A stretch of DNA of 59,481 nt from UBA1046 sp050945515. GTDB taxonomy: Bacteria > Bacillota > Clostridia > Saccharofermentanales > DTU023. Positions 1-6,988 of the stretch are shown one piece after another. How positions within the stretch are numbered: position 1 is the stretch's first letter; the number at the start of each line of letters is the position of its first letter. The notes beneath the pieces were generated by a model that saw nothing but the letters and a program-made list of their open reading frames with translations, searched no databases and was not told where the DNA came from. The stretch is taken from positions 1 to 59,481 of the forward strand of contig JBMNTB010000011.1 of NCBI GenBank assembly GCA_050945515.1, written 5' to 3'. A program made the translations under genes and the position numbers.

Positions 1-2044
1 GGGAGATATCACAGCATCCGCCCAACAAATTTTCTAGTATTCCTGCGGATCCGGCCATTATTTGCTCGCCTACACTATGACCGAAGGTATCATTGATCAT
101 CCTCAGGTTCTCAAGTTCAATATCCAGTACAGCGATTTTTTCCGAGCCTTTCCTATCGTGTATGGTTTGTTCCAGTATCTTTTTCAGCATATTACGGTTC
201 GCCAATTTGGTAGTTTCATCAAAATAGGCGTAATCATAGAGCATGTCTTCGTAGAGTGTCTTTTGCTTGGCGTCACCCAAAATATTTGCCATCATTTTTA
301 AGAAGTATAATTGGCGTTCTCTGATACTCTTATCTATGCGGTTATAATATTCAACGACAAGAATGGCTTTCACATGTTTATCGACCGGTATCGGCAGAGC
401 ACAAAATGAGTGTACGCCTCGTGACAAGAAAAAATCTTGTTGCTCTGCGGCTTCGTCAGCGGCAAGGTGGGCGAAGTCTTCACCTGTGACGGGTGCATCC
501 TTAGTAATCAGAGATTGAGACATAGGTAAAGTTGCCGTCTTAACTTTCATCCCGGGGTAAAAAGGAAATGATGCGCTCTTAACATTTTTCACACAGGTAT
601 TGAGAATGGTTGCGTCTTCGTAATCTTCGTCGAATTCGATGATATAGGCATGATTAAATCCAAGTATATCGGCTGACATTTCCAGCATTTTATCAGTTGT
701 CTCTTTAGCGCTTTCGCTGCTAACCGAAATAAAACTGGTAGAAATTCTTTCCAGTACTTCCTGCTCTTGGACAAATCTTTGATAACCTTTTAGCTTGGAA
801 GCATATTCATTCGTCAGATATCGCACGGCAAAATAAGAAAGTACAATAATAAAAATTCTTTTCAAATACTGAGTACTATCGATAATGACGTTAACCTCCG
901 GGTGAATTATACCCAGAACAACTTGGATTATCAGGGTTGCCACCATAAAGATAATCGTATGGATATCACTATTTATAACAACGGTATACAGCAGAAATAT
1001 TACATACACTGCCCATACCGTTACTGCTCCCGTAGCAATATTTCCAATTATGAAAGCAGACATGCCAACTATGCTGGTTATCAGGAAGAGGGTATTTTGA
1101 ACGGTATGTTCTTTCACTATATACGGTATAAATCTTAAAAATATACCAAGACCCAACACTACGAATGCGAGTGAAAGCTCATGTGCCAAATTTCCTCCCG
1201 CAATAAAATATCCTGCAAAAAAGGATCCTACGGCACCAATTGAAAATATGGCTGCTGCCGTTTCAAACAAACGTAATCTGTCTTCTTCCGGCAAAACGTC
1301 TAAATCCGAAGGATAGAATTCTGTCCTAGGTCTTTCAATAAGAACACCGAATCTTTTCAATGTTATAAATAAAAATATTGTGGGAATAATCAAAAATAAA
1401 AGTGTAAGTCTGGGAATCTGTTTTATACCTAACATACCGGGCAAAATATCCGTTATCGATCCTAAAATAAGGGGAAGCAGTATGGCTAAGAGGAAATATG
1501 TTACCTGCCGCTTCAGAGGGGTATGAGGTTCAATATTTTTCCACCAGCGAATCAGTAATATAACAGTAATGACTGTATATACAATATAGTATACATTAAT
1601 CCAAATCTGCCCAGCATTTGCAGGAAGCGTGTTTACCCAACCGAAGTCGGTCTGCACCATTATATATTGATTATCTGCAAGAAATCCAAAGGGCGCAAAA
1701 AGGATTACATTTATGAAAGAAGGCAAATATAAGATAAAAATATCGCTTAATTTATTAATTTGAAATTTATAATTTGTCAGGATCAAGGCAAAGTGAAGTA
1801 AAAGACTATGAAAAAAACTCCAGCCAAAAACAGACATACACCTCCAAAAAGCACTTGACTCCGCCGTTGGTGCTGAGCTTGAAATGGCATATGTAAATGA
1901 CCAAATCGCCATTGAGCTTGTTAATAATAGAAATAATCTATTGGCTTTACTTTTGGTATTAGAAGCTATTGTATACGTACCAAAAACCAAGTAAAAACAA
2001 CCGCAAATATAGTACAAAGTTGACACAAGCAAACTATATTTCAT
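1..2044 (-). CDS. Membrane GAF-GGDEF sensor (diguanylate cyclase-like), C-terminus off the window
   Basis: From the ATG at 2044 this strand reads open for 681 codons to the left window edge, so the gene is cut only by the window. Residues about 1-235 form a block of roughly seven hydrophobic helices resembling the 7TM N-terminal sensor region of some histidine kinases. Residues about 262-410 hold further helices, and 425-590 look like a GAF domain. From about 605 a GGDEF domain begins (FDETTKLANR, then NDTFGHSVGEQ). The GG(D/E)EF signature lies beyond the edge, so catalytic competence cannot be judged. In this family the GGDEF domain makes cyclic di-GMP from two GTP in response to signals sensed in the membrane or by GAF. 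A GGGTGAG ribosome site precedes the ATG. A phosphodiesterase domain could follow outside the window. Confidence 0.85.
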   Translation of the reverse strand, partial: MKYSLLVSTLYYICGCFYLVFGTYTIASNTKSKANRLFLLLTSSMAIWSFTYAISSSAPTAESSAFWRCMSVFGWSFFHSLLLHFALILTNYKFQINKLSDIFILYLPSFINVILFAPFGFLADNQYIMVQTDFGWVNTLPANAGQIWINVYYIVYTVITVILLIRWWKNIEPHTPLKRQVTYFLLAILLPLILGSITDILPGMLGIKQIPRLTLLFLIIPTIFLFITLKRFGVLIERPRTEFYPSDLDVLPEEDRLRLFETAAAIFSIGAVGSFFAGYFIAGGNLAHELSLAFVVLGLGIFLRFIPYIVKEHTVQNTLFLITSIVGMSAFIIGNIATGAVTVWAVYVIFLLYTVVINSDIHTIIFMVATLIIQVVLGIIHPEVNVIIDSTQYLKRIFIIVLSYFAVRYLTNEYASKLKGYQRFVQEQEVLERISTSFISVSSESAKETTDKMLEMSADILGFNHAYIIEFDEDYEDATILNTCVKNVKSASFPFYPGMKVKTATLPMSQSLITKDAPVTGEDFAHLAADEAAEQQDFFLSRGVHSFCALPIPVDKHVKAILVVEYYNRIDKSIRERQLYFLKMMANILGDAKQKTLYEDMLYDYAYFDETTKLANRNMLKKILEQTIHDRKGSEKIAVLDIELENLRMINDTFGHSVGEQIMAGSAGILENLLGGCCDIS

Positions 2045-2241
2045 AATCTCACCCACAAAAATAAGGTTTTCAAATTTCTTCTGCTGTATAAAAAGCGGTC
2101 GAAAACACCATACTAGTCATGAAATATGCAAATTCCCCCGGTATTGCGGACCTTTTTATAAAGAAAAGAGCTCTGGAAACTACACCTATTCTATCATCTA
2201 AACGCGAATAATCCTATGATAGATAACTCATTTCAGTAATA

Positions 2242-2270
2242 TTTAAATGTTGATACTCTGCCTGTGTCAA
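2242..2270 (-). promoter_or_regulatory. Candidate promoter for the GGDEF gene
   Basis: On the minus strand TTGACA (2270-2265) is separated by 17 bp from TTTAAA (2247-2242). The -35 is consensus and the -10 matches 4 of 6. It sits about 200 bp upstream of the ATG at 2044, so it would leave a long leader in which I see no recognisable structure. It is the best sigma-A-like match in the gap 2045-2468. Confidence 0.45.
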
Positions 2271-2309
2271 AAAGCTCAAAGAACGGACAGAAAATCCTAG
2301 CATAAGAGC

Positions 2310-2356
2310 AAAAAGATACTCTCAGCTATCATTACAGCGGCAAGGGAGTATCTTTT
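2310..2356 (-). terminator. Rho-independent terminator downstream of trpB
   Basis: Two arms, 2310-2323 and 2343-2356, pair over 12 bp (AAAAAGATACTC against its complement). Read leftward the hairpin ends in a run of five T, as expected for terminating trpB, which stops at 2469. The hairpin is nearly symmetrical and could also work rightward. Confidence 0.8.
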
Positions 2357-2468
2357 TGTCATTTGATTCTGAAGTTTTCCCGATCCGAGGAAATCATCTA
2401 TACCATGTCGAATTTATCAGAAACCGCCATGGAAATCTTGAGCAAATATTTCAAGTCTTTGCAGTTAT

Positions 2469-3689
2469 TTATCTGATTCCGTAATTCTCTATTACATAAT
2501 CCATATCCTTATCACCTCTGCCCGAGAGGTTGATAAGAATAGACCCTTTGCCCATCGTCTTGGCAAGTTTAATAGCGTATGCCACGGCATGCGAGCTTTC
2601 GAGTGCAGGAATAATTCCTTCCATTCTGGACAATTCAAAGAAAGCATCGATTGCCTCATCGTCTCCCACTACATCATATTTCACTCTGCCCAGGTCACGC
2701 AGAAATGCGTGTTCAGGTCCGCTGGACGGGTAATCCAATCCGGATGCCACCGAATAAACAGGAGCAGGTTCACCATTGTCATTCTTGAGCATAATGCTGT
2801 TGAAGCCGTGCATAATGCCTTCTTCGCCATATGTCAGGCTTGCTGCGTGATCTCCCATCTTCTTACCTCTGCCGAGGGGCTCGACACCATAAATATCAAC
2901 AGGATCATTCAGAAAGCCGGAGAACAGGCCCATTGCATTGGAACCACCTCCGACACAAGCGACAACCGCATCGGGAAGTTCACCCGTCATACCGACAAAC
3001 TGTTCCCGGGCTTCAAAGCCGACAACAGCTTGGAAATCCCGCACCATCAATGGAAAAGGATGAGGACCCATAACAGAACCTATGCAGTAAATGGCCTCCT
3101 TGTATTCGTTACCGTATGCGACAAAAGCTGCATCAACTGCCTCTTTTAGTGTTGCAAGACCTTCCGTAACCTCGACCACTTTTGCACCGAGGATTTTCAT
3201 CCTTGCGACGTTGGGAGCCTGCTTCTTAATGTCAACCGCACCCATATAAATGTCACACTTCAGACCGAAGTACGCGGCAGCGGTCGCAAGGGCAACACCG
3301 TGCTGTCCCGCGCCGGTTTCTGCTATGACCTTCTTCTTGCCCATAAACTTGGCCAGTAACACTTCACCCATACAATGATTAAGCTTGTGTGCACCGGTAT
3401 GGTTCAGATCTTCGCGTTTGACATAGAGCTGCACGCCCGTACCGATTTTATCCGAGAGCCTTTCAAGATGGGAGATCGGTGTCGGTCTGCCCTGAAATTC
3501 CTTACGGATTCTGCGAAGTTCGTTTATGAACTTTCTGGATTTGCATATTGTCTGATAAGCCTCAGCAATTTCATCCATAGCGACCTGCAGTTCAGGCGGA
3601 ACATAGGAACCGCCGTATTTGCCGAAATAGCCGTTTGCATCGGGATAGTTTTTGTGGTAGGTATTGAATTCAATATCGTTAAATTTCAT
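2469..3689 (-). CDS. trpB: Tryptophan synthase beta chain, stand-alone
   Basis: PLP enzyme that joins L-serine and indole into L-tryptophan. The 406-residue protein is full length for the family. It carries the PLP lysine in GAHKLNH (K102), the AETGAGQHG segment with the catalytic glutamate, and the phosphate loop GGGSNAMG. An upstream in-frame extension to 3746 exists, but the ATG at 3689 has a GGAGG site (3702-3698) directly before it and gives the usual N-terminus, so I chose it. No trpA or other trp gene is beside it: the flanks are a ZIP transporter and a GGDEF sensor. This suggests indole salvage, or partnership with a TrpA encoded elsewhere (inference). The usual HKINN is here HKLNH. 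The transcript begins with a Trp T-box and a Trp-codon leader peptide, so expression should rise when charged tRNA-Trp is scarce. Confidence 0.95.
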   Translation of the reverse strand: MKFNDIEFNTYHKNYPDANGYFGKYGGSYVPPELQVAMDEIAEAYQTICKSRKFINELRRIRKEFQGRPTPISHLERLSDKIGTGVQLYVKREDLNHTGAHKLNHCMGEVLLAKFMGKKKVIAETGAGQHGVALATAAAYFGLKCDIYMGAVDIKKQAPNVARMKILGAKVVEVTEGLATLKEAVDAAFVAYGNEYKEAIYCIGSVMGPHPFPLMVRDFQAVVGFEAREQFVGMTGELPDAVVACVGGGSNAMGLFSGFLNDPVDIYGVEPLGRGKKMGDHAASLTYGEEGIMHGFNSIMLKNDNGEPAPVYSVASGLDYPSSGPEHAFLRDLGRVKYDVVGDDEAIDAFFELSRMEGIIPALESSHAVAYAIKLAKTMGKGSILINLSGRGDKDMDYVIENYGIR

Positions 3690-3720
3690 TGTATTTTCCT
3701 CCAAATAGAAAAAATTCGGG

Positions 3721-3801
3721 CTAGTTTTGTTTGACATCGGATACATTACTCAAATTATTATTTCGGCGCGCGAAGCGCCACCAATGTTTTGTTATCAGCA
3801 T
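3721..3801 (-). CDS. Leader peptide with tandem Trp codons upstream of trpB
   Basis: A 26-codon ORF starts at ATG 3801 behind an excellent ribosome site (AAGGAGGTGG, 5 bases before the ATG) and stops with TAG at 3721. It begins MLITKHWWRF, so residues 7 and 8 are consecutive Trp codons (3783-3778). A hairpin (GGCGC 3779-3775, loop, GCGCC 3769-3765) begins inside the second Trp codon. The stop lies 18 bases before the trpB ribosome site, so a terminating ribosome would nearly reach it. By analogy with the Trp-codon leader peptide of the Bacillus subtilis rtpA operon, which also follows a T-box, I infer a translational attenuator that senses tryptophan. The peptide probably has no function of its own. 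Confidence 0.7.
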   Translation of the reverse strand: MLITKHWWRFARRNNNLSNVSDVKQN

Positions 3802-3870
3802 TGTACCCACCTCCTTAAAACAGTAAAAAGCTCCTATGGTTTTCTATTTCTTGTCAAAGAAGTTATCCCA

Positions 3871-3915
3871 TAAAAATAAAAACGCCCTTGACAAAGATAC
3901 ACTCTGCCAAGGACG
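3871..3915 (-). terminator. Intrinsic terminator of the Trp T-box
   Basis: Read leftward, CGTCCTTGGCA and TGTCAAGGGCG form a strong stem followed by TTTTTATTTTT. The upstream arm competes with the T-box antiterminator, as in other T-box leaders. Confidence 0.88.
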
Positions 3916-4178
3916 AATAGCTACTAATACAGTACAATACTATCCGCGGTGCCACCTTGATTCACAGCATGACCTGTGCACTTAGCAGGATACCAACATA
4001 TCCCCGGCAACTGACGTATGCCAACACGTTGCAGAATACTCTGGGACATTCCCATTTGACTGCACCCTCAGCGGTCCATTTGACAACTTGTTTCTTACCT
4101 GACTCTCAGCACCACAGGCTCTCTGTAAAGGCATCATTGCCGTTATCTCCGCCTCAACGGTTTTGTATATTAAATTTG
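3871..4178 (-). promoter_or_regulatory. Tryptophan-type T-box riboswitch
   Basis: The minus strand carries the hallmark T-box sequence GGTGGCACCGCGG (within 3958-3944), followed by a terminator with a long T run. The upstream stem region contains TGGACC at 4078-4073, in the position where a specifier codon is followed by ACC. TGG reads tryptophan. The bulge TGGC fits a tRNA ending GCCA, as tRNA-Trp does in Bacillus. Uncharged tRNA-Trp should stabilise the antiterminator and let transcription reach trpB. The leader start is inferred from the promoter at 4185-4213. Confidence 0.92.
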
Positions 4179-4184
4179 TCTATG

Positions 4185-4213
4185 AGTTTAGTACTGAGTT
4201 CTGCGGTTGTCAA
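4185..4213 (-). promoter_or_regulatory. Promoter of the T-box/trpB transcript
   Basis: TTGACA (4213-4208) is followed after 17 bp by TAAACT (4190-4185), giving a transcript start near 4178, just before the T-box stem I region. Confidence 0.65.
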
Positions 4214-4305
4214 TAGATCGATTACAGTTTTGATTGTTTTGATTGTAACTTGTAGAGTGCAACTACCACCCATGTTCTCATCCCTTAACTAAATATTTTA
4301 AAATT

Positions 4306-5031
4306 CTAATGCTCGGTAAACATAATGAGCAATGTGAAAGCAATGCCTGCTATAAAAGCAAGGACAGAATGCTTCTTTTCGTGTTCACTTGTTTCAGGCA
4401 ATAAATGTGATGCTGAAACATATATCAAAACACCTGAAACAAATCCCAACGCAAGCCCTAAAACACCGTCACTAATTTTTTGAACAAGAGGATAGACAAG
4501 AAAAGCACCGATAGGGGTTGTTAACGCAGCCACAAGAAAAGCGTAAATCCCTGCTTTCTTCTCATTGATTCCACTTTTAAGCAACACGGAGAAAGTTATA
4601 ACACCTTCGGCAAACTCATGAATGACTAAGCCAACACCGGTAAGGACACCTATTACTGTACCTGCACTGAAAGTAACTGTATATGTAACCCCATCCATGA
4701 GCGAATGAATGGCAATCCCTTCTATTGCAGTAATTCCAAAAGCTAATGCTTTTTGCTTCGTTATATATTTAATGATCTTGTTACTGAAATACATAAACGT
4801 AAAACCTGCAAGCGCCGCAAATCCTGCATAAGAATTTTTATATAGGGCTTGTGGCAAAGACAAGACCAACGGCGAGGAAATGAGTATTCCTGCAGCAAAA
4901 CACATACAATGTTCTGTCGTCTTTTCTGCCCATTCACGTTTCTTGTATATAGCCCAGATTCCAAAACTGTTTACCAACATTGCACCCATTGCAAAAATTG
5001 CAATCCAAGTAAACGTACTAAACTCTTTCAT
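4306..5031 (-). CDS. ZIP-family metal (zinc/iron/manganese) transporter
   Basis: 241-residue integral membrane protein with about eight hydrophobic helices, normal for bacterial ZIP carriers, which import divalent metals such as Zn2+. The two metal-binding helices are clear: EGIAIHSLMDG (helix 4 type) and VIHEFAEG (helix 5 type). The loop near residues 32-45 carries ERAE-like charged residues and a Cys pair (HCMC). The ribosome site is modest (AAAGG, about 14 bases upstream). Its upstream region shares a ~60-bp imperfect repeat with the region before the neighbouring Mrp-type ATPase gene, so the two may respond to the same signal. Metal specificity cannot be told from sequence. Confidence in the family is high. 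Confidence 0.9.
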   Translation of the reverse strand: MKEFSTFTWIAIFAMGAMLVNSFGIWAIYKKREWAEKTTEHCMCFAAGILISSPLVLSLPQALYKNSYAGFAALAGFTFMYFSNKIIKYITKQKALAFGITAIEGIAIHSLMDGVTYTVTFSAGTVIGVLTGVGLVIHEFAEGVITFSVLLKSGINEKKAGIYAFLVAALTTPIGAFLVYPLVQKISDGVLGLALGFVSGVLIYVSASHLLPETSEHEKKHSVLAFIAGIAFTLLIMFTEH

Positions 5032-5050
5032 GTATGTCCATCGACCTTTC

Positions 5051-5110
5051 TTTAAACATTATGTAGCTACTTTATGATAACCCTTTTCCCATAGTTCCTG
5101 TTTCCTTTCC
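5051..5110 (-). repeat. ~60-bp imperfect direct repeat, copy A (before the ZIP gene)
   Basis: Read leftward it shares with copy B a core of AGTAGCTACATAA plus flanking sequence, about 70% alike by eye over 60 bp. The core contains the 8-bp palindrome GTAGCTAC. It lies 20-80 bp before the ZIP start codon, where a promoter or operator would be. Alternatively it is a duplicated gene end. Confidence 0.6.
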
Positions 5111-5122
5111 AATTTAGTTTCA

Positions 5123-5953
5123 TTACATCTTTTCTAAGACTTCTGCAACCGACTCAAGCCAATTCCCTTCAAAAAGTTCTATAATGCCTCTATCACACGC
5201 AATTGAAAGTTTCGGATCAACAGGTAATTTAGCAAGAACTTTTAAATTGTGTTTATCAGCAATTTCTTCAATATGGCTTTCGCCAAATAACTGATAGTCT
5301 TTGCCGTTATCGGGGCATTTAAAGTAGGACATGTTTTCTACCAAACCGATAATTGGAATATTCATCTTTTCAGCCATCTTGACAGCCTTTGAAACAATCA
5401 TAGAAACAAGCTCCTGTGGAGATGTTACAACGATAATTCCATCAACTGGAATGGATTGAAATACTGTAATGGGAACATCTCCGGTGCCGGGCGGCATATC
5501 GATGACCATAAAATCCACGTCGCTCCAGATAACATTTGTCCAAAACTGCTTCACCACGCCGGCGATGATCGGTCCTCTCCAGATAACAGGATCAGTATCG
5601 TTTTCCAAAAGCAAGTTAACAGACATAATATCAATACCGGTCTTTGTTTTAACAGGGAATGTGCCGAAATTATTGCCCTTGGCTTTCTCCCGGATGCCAA
5701 AGGCTTTTGGGATAGAAGGTCCTGTAACATCTGCATCAAGAATGGCAGTGCGATAGCCCATTCTGTTCATGGTTACTGCAAGCATAGAAGTAACAAGTGA
5801 TTTGCCAACCCCTCCTTTTCCGCTAATAATGCCGATGACCCTTTTGACATTGCTCATCTCGTGCAGTTTTGCGGAGAAGTCCGTTTTTTGTCCTTGCCTT
5901 TCTGCGCAGTCTTCCGAACAACTGTTACAGTTTTTATTGCAATTTTCGCTCAT
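5123..5953 (-). CDS. mrp: Mrp/NBP35-type P-loop ATPase (Fe-S carrier family)
   Basis: Members of this family carry and transfer iron-sulfur clusters in the cytoplasm using ATP. The protein has an N-terminal cysteine cluster (CNKNCNSCSEDC), the deviant Walker A GKGGVGKS, the DADVTGPS switch and IDMPPGTGD. The start at 5953 follows AAGGAG at good spacing; an upstream in-frame start at 5971 lacks one. The conserved CPxC pair that holds the bridging cluster in the family is changed here: the sequence after ENMSYFK is CPDN, so the second cysteine is missing. The cluster might then be held by the N-terminal cysteines, or the protein may do something else. A shared upstream repeat links it to the ZIP gene downstream. 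Confidence 0.88.
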   Translation of the reverse strand: MSENCNKNCNSCSEDCAERQGQKTDFSAKLHEMSNVKRVIGIISGKGGVGKSLVTSMLAVTMNRMGYRTAILDADVTGPSIPKAFGIREKAKGNNFGTFPVKTKTGIDIMSVNLLLENDTDPVIWRGPIIAGVVKQFWTNVIWSDVDFMVIDMPPGTGDVPITVFQSIPVDGIIVVTSPQELVSMIVSKAVKMAEKMNIPIIGLVENMSYFKCPDNGKDYQLFGESHIEEIADKHNLKVLAKLPVDPKLSIACDRGIIELFEGNWLESVAEVLEKM

Positions 5954-6000
5954 AACATTGCTCCTTAACAAATTTTCTTAGATATTACACCTATTAAAAC

Positions 6001-6058
6001 TTAAAGGTTATGTAGCTACTGTATAATAATCTTATTCCAAAGCTCCCGTTCTCTTTGC
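6001..6058 (-). repeat. ~60-bp imperfect direct repeat, copy B (before the Mrp-type gene)
   Basis: Second copy of the element at 5051-5110, with the same GTAGCTAC-centred core. It lies 48-105 bp before the start of the Mrp-type gene. The AT-rich stretch between it and the gene has no clear consensus promoter. On the same strand a short open frame ending IAKRTGALE (stop near 6031) runs into it; copy A has a related but degenerate reading, so part of the similarity may come from an old coding end. Confidence 0.6.
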
Positions 6059-6120
6059 GATCTTCTCTTTCAACTGATCATACGCCTTTCCAAATAAATC
6101 ATCAAAGCTCAATCTTTAGC

Positions 6121-6285
6121 GGCTTTATGTTTACCATCTTTGATGATGACATCTTGCCCGTCAAGTTCTCGAACACGCTCTGGATGAGTACTGTGGACAC
6201 GGTGACGGTAAAGAACGATAACACTTTGCTTTACCGCTTCAAAGACGGCAGCGAAATCGCGTTACCCATTCCGGACAAAAAATAG
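6121..6285 (+). pseudogene. Remnant of a serine recombinase C-terminus
   Basis: The plus strand ends in an open frame with VKFSNTLWMSTVDTVTV and YRFKDGSEI. This matches the far C-terminal strand-rich tail typical of large serine recombinases of Firmicutes mobile elements. Everything upstream (catalytic domain, zinc ribbon, coiled coil) is absent, so this is a fragment. It lies next to tRNA-Leu and suggests that an integrated element decayed here (inference). Recognition rests on about 40 residues. Confidence 0.5.
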
Positions 6286-6297
6286 ACTTAAAACGAA

Positions 6298-6343
6298 AGA
6301 ACGCAGTCATCAATACAGGAAATTGTATCAATAACTGCGTTCT
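6298..6343 (-). terminator. Terminator after tRNA-Leu
   Basis: A near-perfect 20-bp stem (6298-6317 with 6324-6343, loop of six) containing AGAACGCAGT and its complement. Read leftward it is followed by TTCGTTTT. It sits 4 bp from the 3' end of tRNA-Leu and could also terminate transcripts coming from the left. Confidence 0.85.
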
Positions 6344-6347
6344 AGGT

Positions 6348-6434
6348 TGGTGCCGGTGGCCGGACTCGAACCGGCACGGGTATTCGCCCGTCGCATTTTG
6401 AGTGCGATACGTCTGCCAATTCCATCACACCGGC
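6348..6434 (-). tRNA. tRNA-Leu (anticodon CAA)
   Basis: 87 nt including an encoded CCA. The acceptor GCCGGTG pairs with CACCGGC, the anticodon stem TCGCA/TGCGA encloses the loop CTCAAAA, there is a long variable arm as in class II tRNAs, and the T loop is GTTCGAGTC. Reads TTG codons. Confidence 0.95.
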
Positions 6435-6448
6435 ATTGCAGTGACTGA

Positions 6449-6478
6449 ATATTAGCAATATCAGCAAGCGATTGTCAA
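6449..6478 (-). promoter_or_regulatory. Promoter of tRNA-Leu
   Basis: TTGACA (6478-6473), 18-bp spacer, TAATAT (6454-6449) preceded by TGC as an extended -10. It lies 15 bp before the tRNA. A tRNA-Tyr terminator just upstream makes an own promoter plausible. Confidence 0.65.
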
Positions 6479-6604
6479 ATACATCTGGTGAAGTATTACC
6501 GTTTATTTATGTTGCGGCAGCTTGACCGCCGCTACATAATTGGTTTTGCTTTCCGATGCAACAAAGTAAGATATATGCTTTTCCATTGCTTATTATCCTA
6601 AAAG

Positions 6605-6640
6605 AAGCTGCCTCAGATTTTACTTTATCTGAGACAGCTT
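6605..6640 (-). terminator. Terminator after tRNA-Tyr
   Basis: Read leftward, AAGCTGTCTCAGAT pairs with ATCTGAGGCAGCTT (one mismatch) around an 8-base loop, followed by CTTTT. It begins 4 bp after the tRNA-Tyr 3' end. Confidence 0.8.
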
Positions 6641-6643
6641 ACT

Positions 6644-6728
6644 TGGTGGGGGAAGGTGGATTCGAACCACCGAAGTCTGCGACAACAGATTTACAGTCTG
6701 CCCCCTTTGGCCACTTGGGTATTCCCCC
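6644..6728 (-). tRNA. tRNA-Tyr (anticodon GTA)
   Basis: 85 nt with encoded CCA. The acceptor GGGGGAA pairs with TTCCCCC, the anticodon stem CAGAC-type arm encloses CTGTAAA, the variable arm is long, and the T arm GGTGGTTCGAATCCACC is complete. Confidence 0.95.
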
Positions 6729-6750
6729 CCAGCCGTCAACTGTCATCAGA

Positions 6751-6827
6751 TGGTGGGCCATCAGGGACTCGAACCCCGGACCGACCGGTTATGAGCCGGC
6801 TGCTCTAACCAACTGAGCTAATGGCCC
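6751..6827 (-). tRNA. tRNA with anticodon CAT (elongator Met or Ile2)
   Basis: 77 nt with encoded CCA. The acceptor GGGCCAT pairs with ATGGCCC and the anticodon loop is CTCATAA. It is not the initiator, because position 1 is paired and the anticodon stem lacks the three G-C pairs. Sequence alone does not settle whether the C of the anticodon is modified to lysidine (Ile2) or the tRNA carries Met. The AGCCGGCTCATAACC context resembles Ile2 species. Confidence 0.93.
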
Positions 6828-6851
6828 ATTCCTGCAACAGCGACAAAACGA

Positions 6852-6880
6852 ATTATAAGAAAGTAAGTAATTAATGTCAA
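6852..6880 (-). promoter_or_regulatory. Consensus promoter of the tRNA cluster
   Basis: TTGACA (6880-6875) and TATAAT (6857-6852), both 6 of 6, with a 17-bp spacer, 25 bp before the CAT tRNA. This is the best sigma-A-like promoter in the window and drives the CAT and Tyr tRNAs leftward. Confidence 0.9.
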
Positions 6881-6988
6881 GTAATCACGCACTGTTCCCT
6901 ACATAAGATCTATAATTGCTTACAGGCAATGCTCCACTCGGGGCTGAATCGACAGAGTCCGACAACTTTTAGAATGGATGGTTGAGTG

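Noticed and set aside
6515..6540. GCGGC/GCCGC inverted repeat between tRNA-Tyr and tRNA-Leu
   Set aside because: Five-bp stem without a T run; no function can be supported.
6556..6816. 86-residue plus-strand open frame
   Set aside because: It runs antisense across two tRNA genes and a terminator; such frames are common artefacts.
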